DNA of 8,170 nt from Phycisphaerales bacterium (GTDB taxonomy: Bacteria > Planctomycetota > Phycisphaerae > Tepidisphaerales > Tepidisphaeraceae): NCBI GenBank assembly GCA_028288775.1, contig JAQGHP010000450.1, positions 1 through 8,170 of the forward strand, written 5' to 3'. A program made the position numbers and the translations under genes. This document shows, one piece after another, positions 7,055 through 8,170 of the stretch. Within the stretch, counting starts at the first letter, position 1; each line of letters begins with the position of its first letter. The notes below the pieces were generated by a model. That model had not been told where the DNA came from. It worked only from the letters and a program-made list of their open reading frames with translations, and searched no databases.

Positions 7055-8098
7055 ATGGTTCACATCGCATACTCGCGGCGAGCGGTGCTGGGCATGGCGA
7101 TCGGAGCTTTGGGCGCCTTTGTGTTGGAAAGGAAGCTTCGTGGCGCGGGCGCGGAACCAACGCCCGCCGGGAAGTGGAAGGGGCTTCACCTGTGCATTTC
7201 CGGGGACGGCGGCTTGAAATCACTCGCCGAGCAGGCGCATGCGCTCGCGGACGTGGGCGTCAACGTGGCGGTCATCGAAGTCAATTACGCCTTCGATTTT
7301 AAATCCCACCCCGAGTTGTCGGACGGCGCGCGGGTCACCGCCAAACAGTGCAAGGCGACTGCCCTAGCCTGCCGGGAGAAGGGGATTCGGCTCATTCCGG
7401 GGTTCAATTGCCTTGGGCATCAGTCGTGGAAAAAGGCAACGTTTCCGCTGCTCAGGAAATATCCGGAATTGGACGAGACGCCGGGCAAGTACCCGGAGAA
7501 TGAAGGCATCTATTGCCGGAGCTGGTGCCCGCGGCATCCGCAGGTGAACGGGATCGTTTTTGCACTGCTCGACGAGCTGGCCGATGCGTTTGATAGCGAC
7601 GCCATCCATGTGGGGATGGACGAGGTCTTCCTCGTGTCGTCGGAGTTTTGCCCGCGGTGCAAGGGGACGGACCCGGCGGAATCGTTCGCGAAGGCGGTCA
7701 ACGACATTCATGGCCACGTGACCGGCGAGCGCAAGCTCCAGATGCTGATGTGGGGGGACCGATTCCTGGACGGCAAAGCCACGGGGTACGGCGAATGGGA
7801 AGCGTCGAAGAACGGCACGTACGCCGCGATCGACCACGTGCCCAAGGACATCATTGTTTGCGACTGGCACTACGAGAAGCGCGCGGAGTATCCGTCCATC
7901 CCGCTGTTGCTGAAGAAGGGATTTCGAGTCTGGCCCGCCGGCTGGAAAAGTGAGCCGGCGACGGTCGCTCTTCGTGATTACGCGAACGGGCAGGCGGACG
8001 AGAAAATGCTCGGACACCTGTGTACGACGTGGGGCTCGGTGGCGGTGGACAAGCTTGCGCAGTGGCCGCCGGTGCTGGCGGGAATGGGGAAGGAATGA
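7055..8098 (+). CDS. Tat-exported GH20-like glycoside hydrolase (beta-hexosaminidase catalytic domain)
   Basis: 347 aa. The ATG follows the previous stop directly, with AAGGGG (7043-7048) 6 nt upstream. The N-terminus has a twin-arginine signal: SRRAVL (7-12), a hydrophobic stretch to about residue 24, and AGA at 31-33 before a probable cleavage site, so it should be exported folded. The rest fits a GH20-type barrel: IRLIPGFNCLGHQSW (111-125), IHVGMDEVF (184-192) with the adjacent acids D189-E190 that GH20 enzymes use for substrate-assisted catalysis, LMWGDRF (231-237), CDWHY (269-273) and TTWGS (324-328). GH20 enzymes release N-acetylhexosamines from glycans. It lacks the accessory N-terminal domain of typical hexosaminidases and is short. 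C154/C158 and C199/C202 (FCPRCKG) could form a metal site or disulfides. Substrate is unknown, and a non-hexosaminidase role is possible. Confidence 0.82.
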   Translation: MVHIAYSRRAVLGMAIGALGAFVLERKLRGAGAEPTPAGKWKGLHLCISGDGGLKSLAEQAHALADVGVNVAVIEVNYAFDFKSHPELSDGARVTAKQCKATALACREKGIRLIPGFNCLGHQSWKKATFPLLRKYPELDETPGKYPENEGIYCRSWCPRHPQVNGIVFALLDELADAFDSDAIHVGMDEVFLVSSEFCPRCKGTDPAESFAKAVNDIHGHVTGERKLQMLMWGDRFLDGKATGYGEWEASKNGTYAAIDHVPKDIIVCDWHYEKRAEYPSIPLLLKKGFRVWPAGWKSEPATVALRDYANGQADEKMLGHLCTTWGSVAVDKLAQWPPVLAGMGKE

Positions 8099-8125
8099 AG
8101 TGCGGAATGCAGAGTGCAGAGTGTT
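8098..8125. repeat. Four imperfect 7-bp tandem repeats
   Basis: AAGTGCG, GAATGCA, GAGTGCA and GAGTGTT run head to tail from the stop of the GH20-like gene. The consensus is RARTGCR, decaying in the last copy. It is too short to call functional. Confidence 0.6.
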
Positions 8126-8137
8126 GGTACCGCCCAT

Positions 8138-8161
8138 GTGGCACAGCCGCCCTCGGCTGTG
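8138..8161. repeat. REP-like hairpin at the window edge
   Basis: A perfect 8-bp stem CACAGCCG (8142-8149) pairs with CGGCTGTG (8154-8161) around a CCCT loop, preceded by GTGG. The lead-in GTGGCACAG resembles GTGCCACAG of the hairpin pair at 1137-1225, so it may be another member of one palindrome family. The sequence ends nine bases later, so a partner arm cannot be seen. There is no U-run, so a terminator role is doubtful. Confidence 0.65.
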
Positions 8162-8170
8162 ATTCCGCCG

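Overview
The window is about 8.2 kb of GC-rich bacterial DNA, compactly coded in long ORFs with strong G/C at third codon positions. Gene content and repeat style suggest Planctomycetota or a related group: several different short palindromic repeats lie between genes, a DUF255 protein carries a DsbD-like tail, and a Tat-exported GH20-like enzyme is present. This lineage call is inference, because no rRNA or other marker gene is present. No mobile-element gene, CRISPR array, tRNA or rRNA was seen.

Layout. (1) Positions 1-1010, minus strand: the 5' part of a phospholipase D / cardiolipin synthase gene. It runs off the left edge exactly at its second HKD motif. (2) Positions 1011-1334: a divergent intergenic region holding a REPIN-like pair of inverted hairpins and a promoter with a perfect TATAAT. 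(3) Positions 1335-2417, plus strand: a Mrp/NBP35-type P-loop ATPase with an N-terminal DUF59 domain but without the expected Fe-S cysteines. (4) Positions 2425-2564: two tandem copies of a ~70-bp palindromic repeat. (5) Positions 2576-3979: RtcB RNA ligase, followed 2 bp later by 3982-6276, a DUF255 (SPATA20/YyaL-like) thioredoxin-fold protein fused to a DsbD N-terminal-like domain. (6) Positions 6383-7054: a small Sec-secreted protein of unknown function. It abuts 7055-8098, a short Tat-exported GH20-like glycoside hydrolase (TAG immediately followed by ATG). (7) Positions 8099-8170: a heptad repeat and another hairpin at the right edge.

How the genes relate. Three transcription units are likely: the leftward PLD gene; mrp, possibly reading through the hairpin repeats into rtcB-DUF255; and the secreted-protein/GH20 pair. 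RtcB and the DUF255 fusion look translationally coupled, because the Shine-Dalgarno sequence of the second lies inside the end of the first. The secreted protein and the GH20-like enzyme are spaced for coupling and both are predicted to leave the cytoplasm, which suggests an envelope or periplasmic function in glycan handling. No known multi-gene defence or biosynthetic system was recognised. The most distinctive items are the REPIN with compensatory base changes, the cysteine-free Mrp, and the DUF255-DsbD fusion without a signal peptide.
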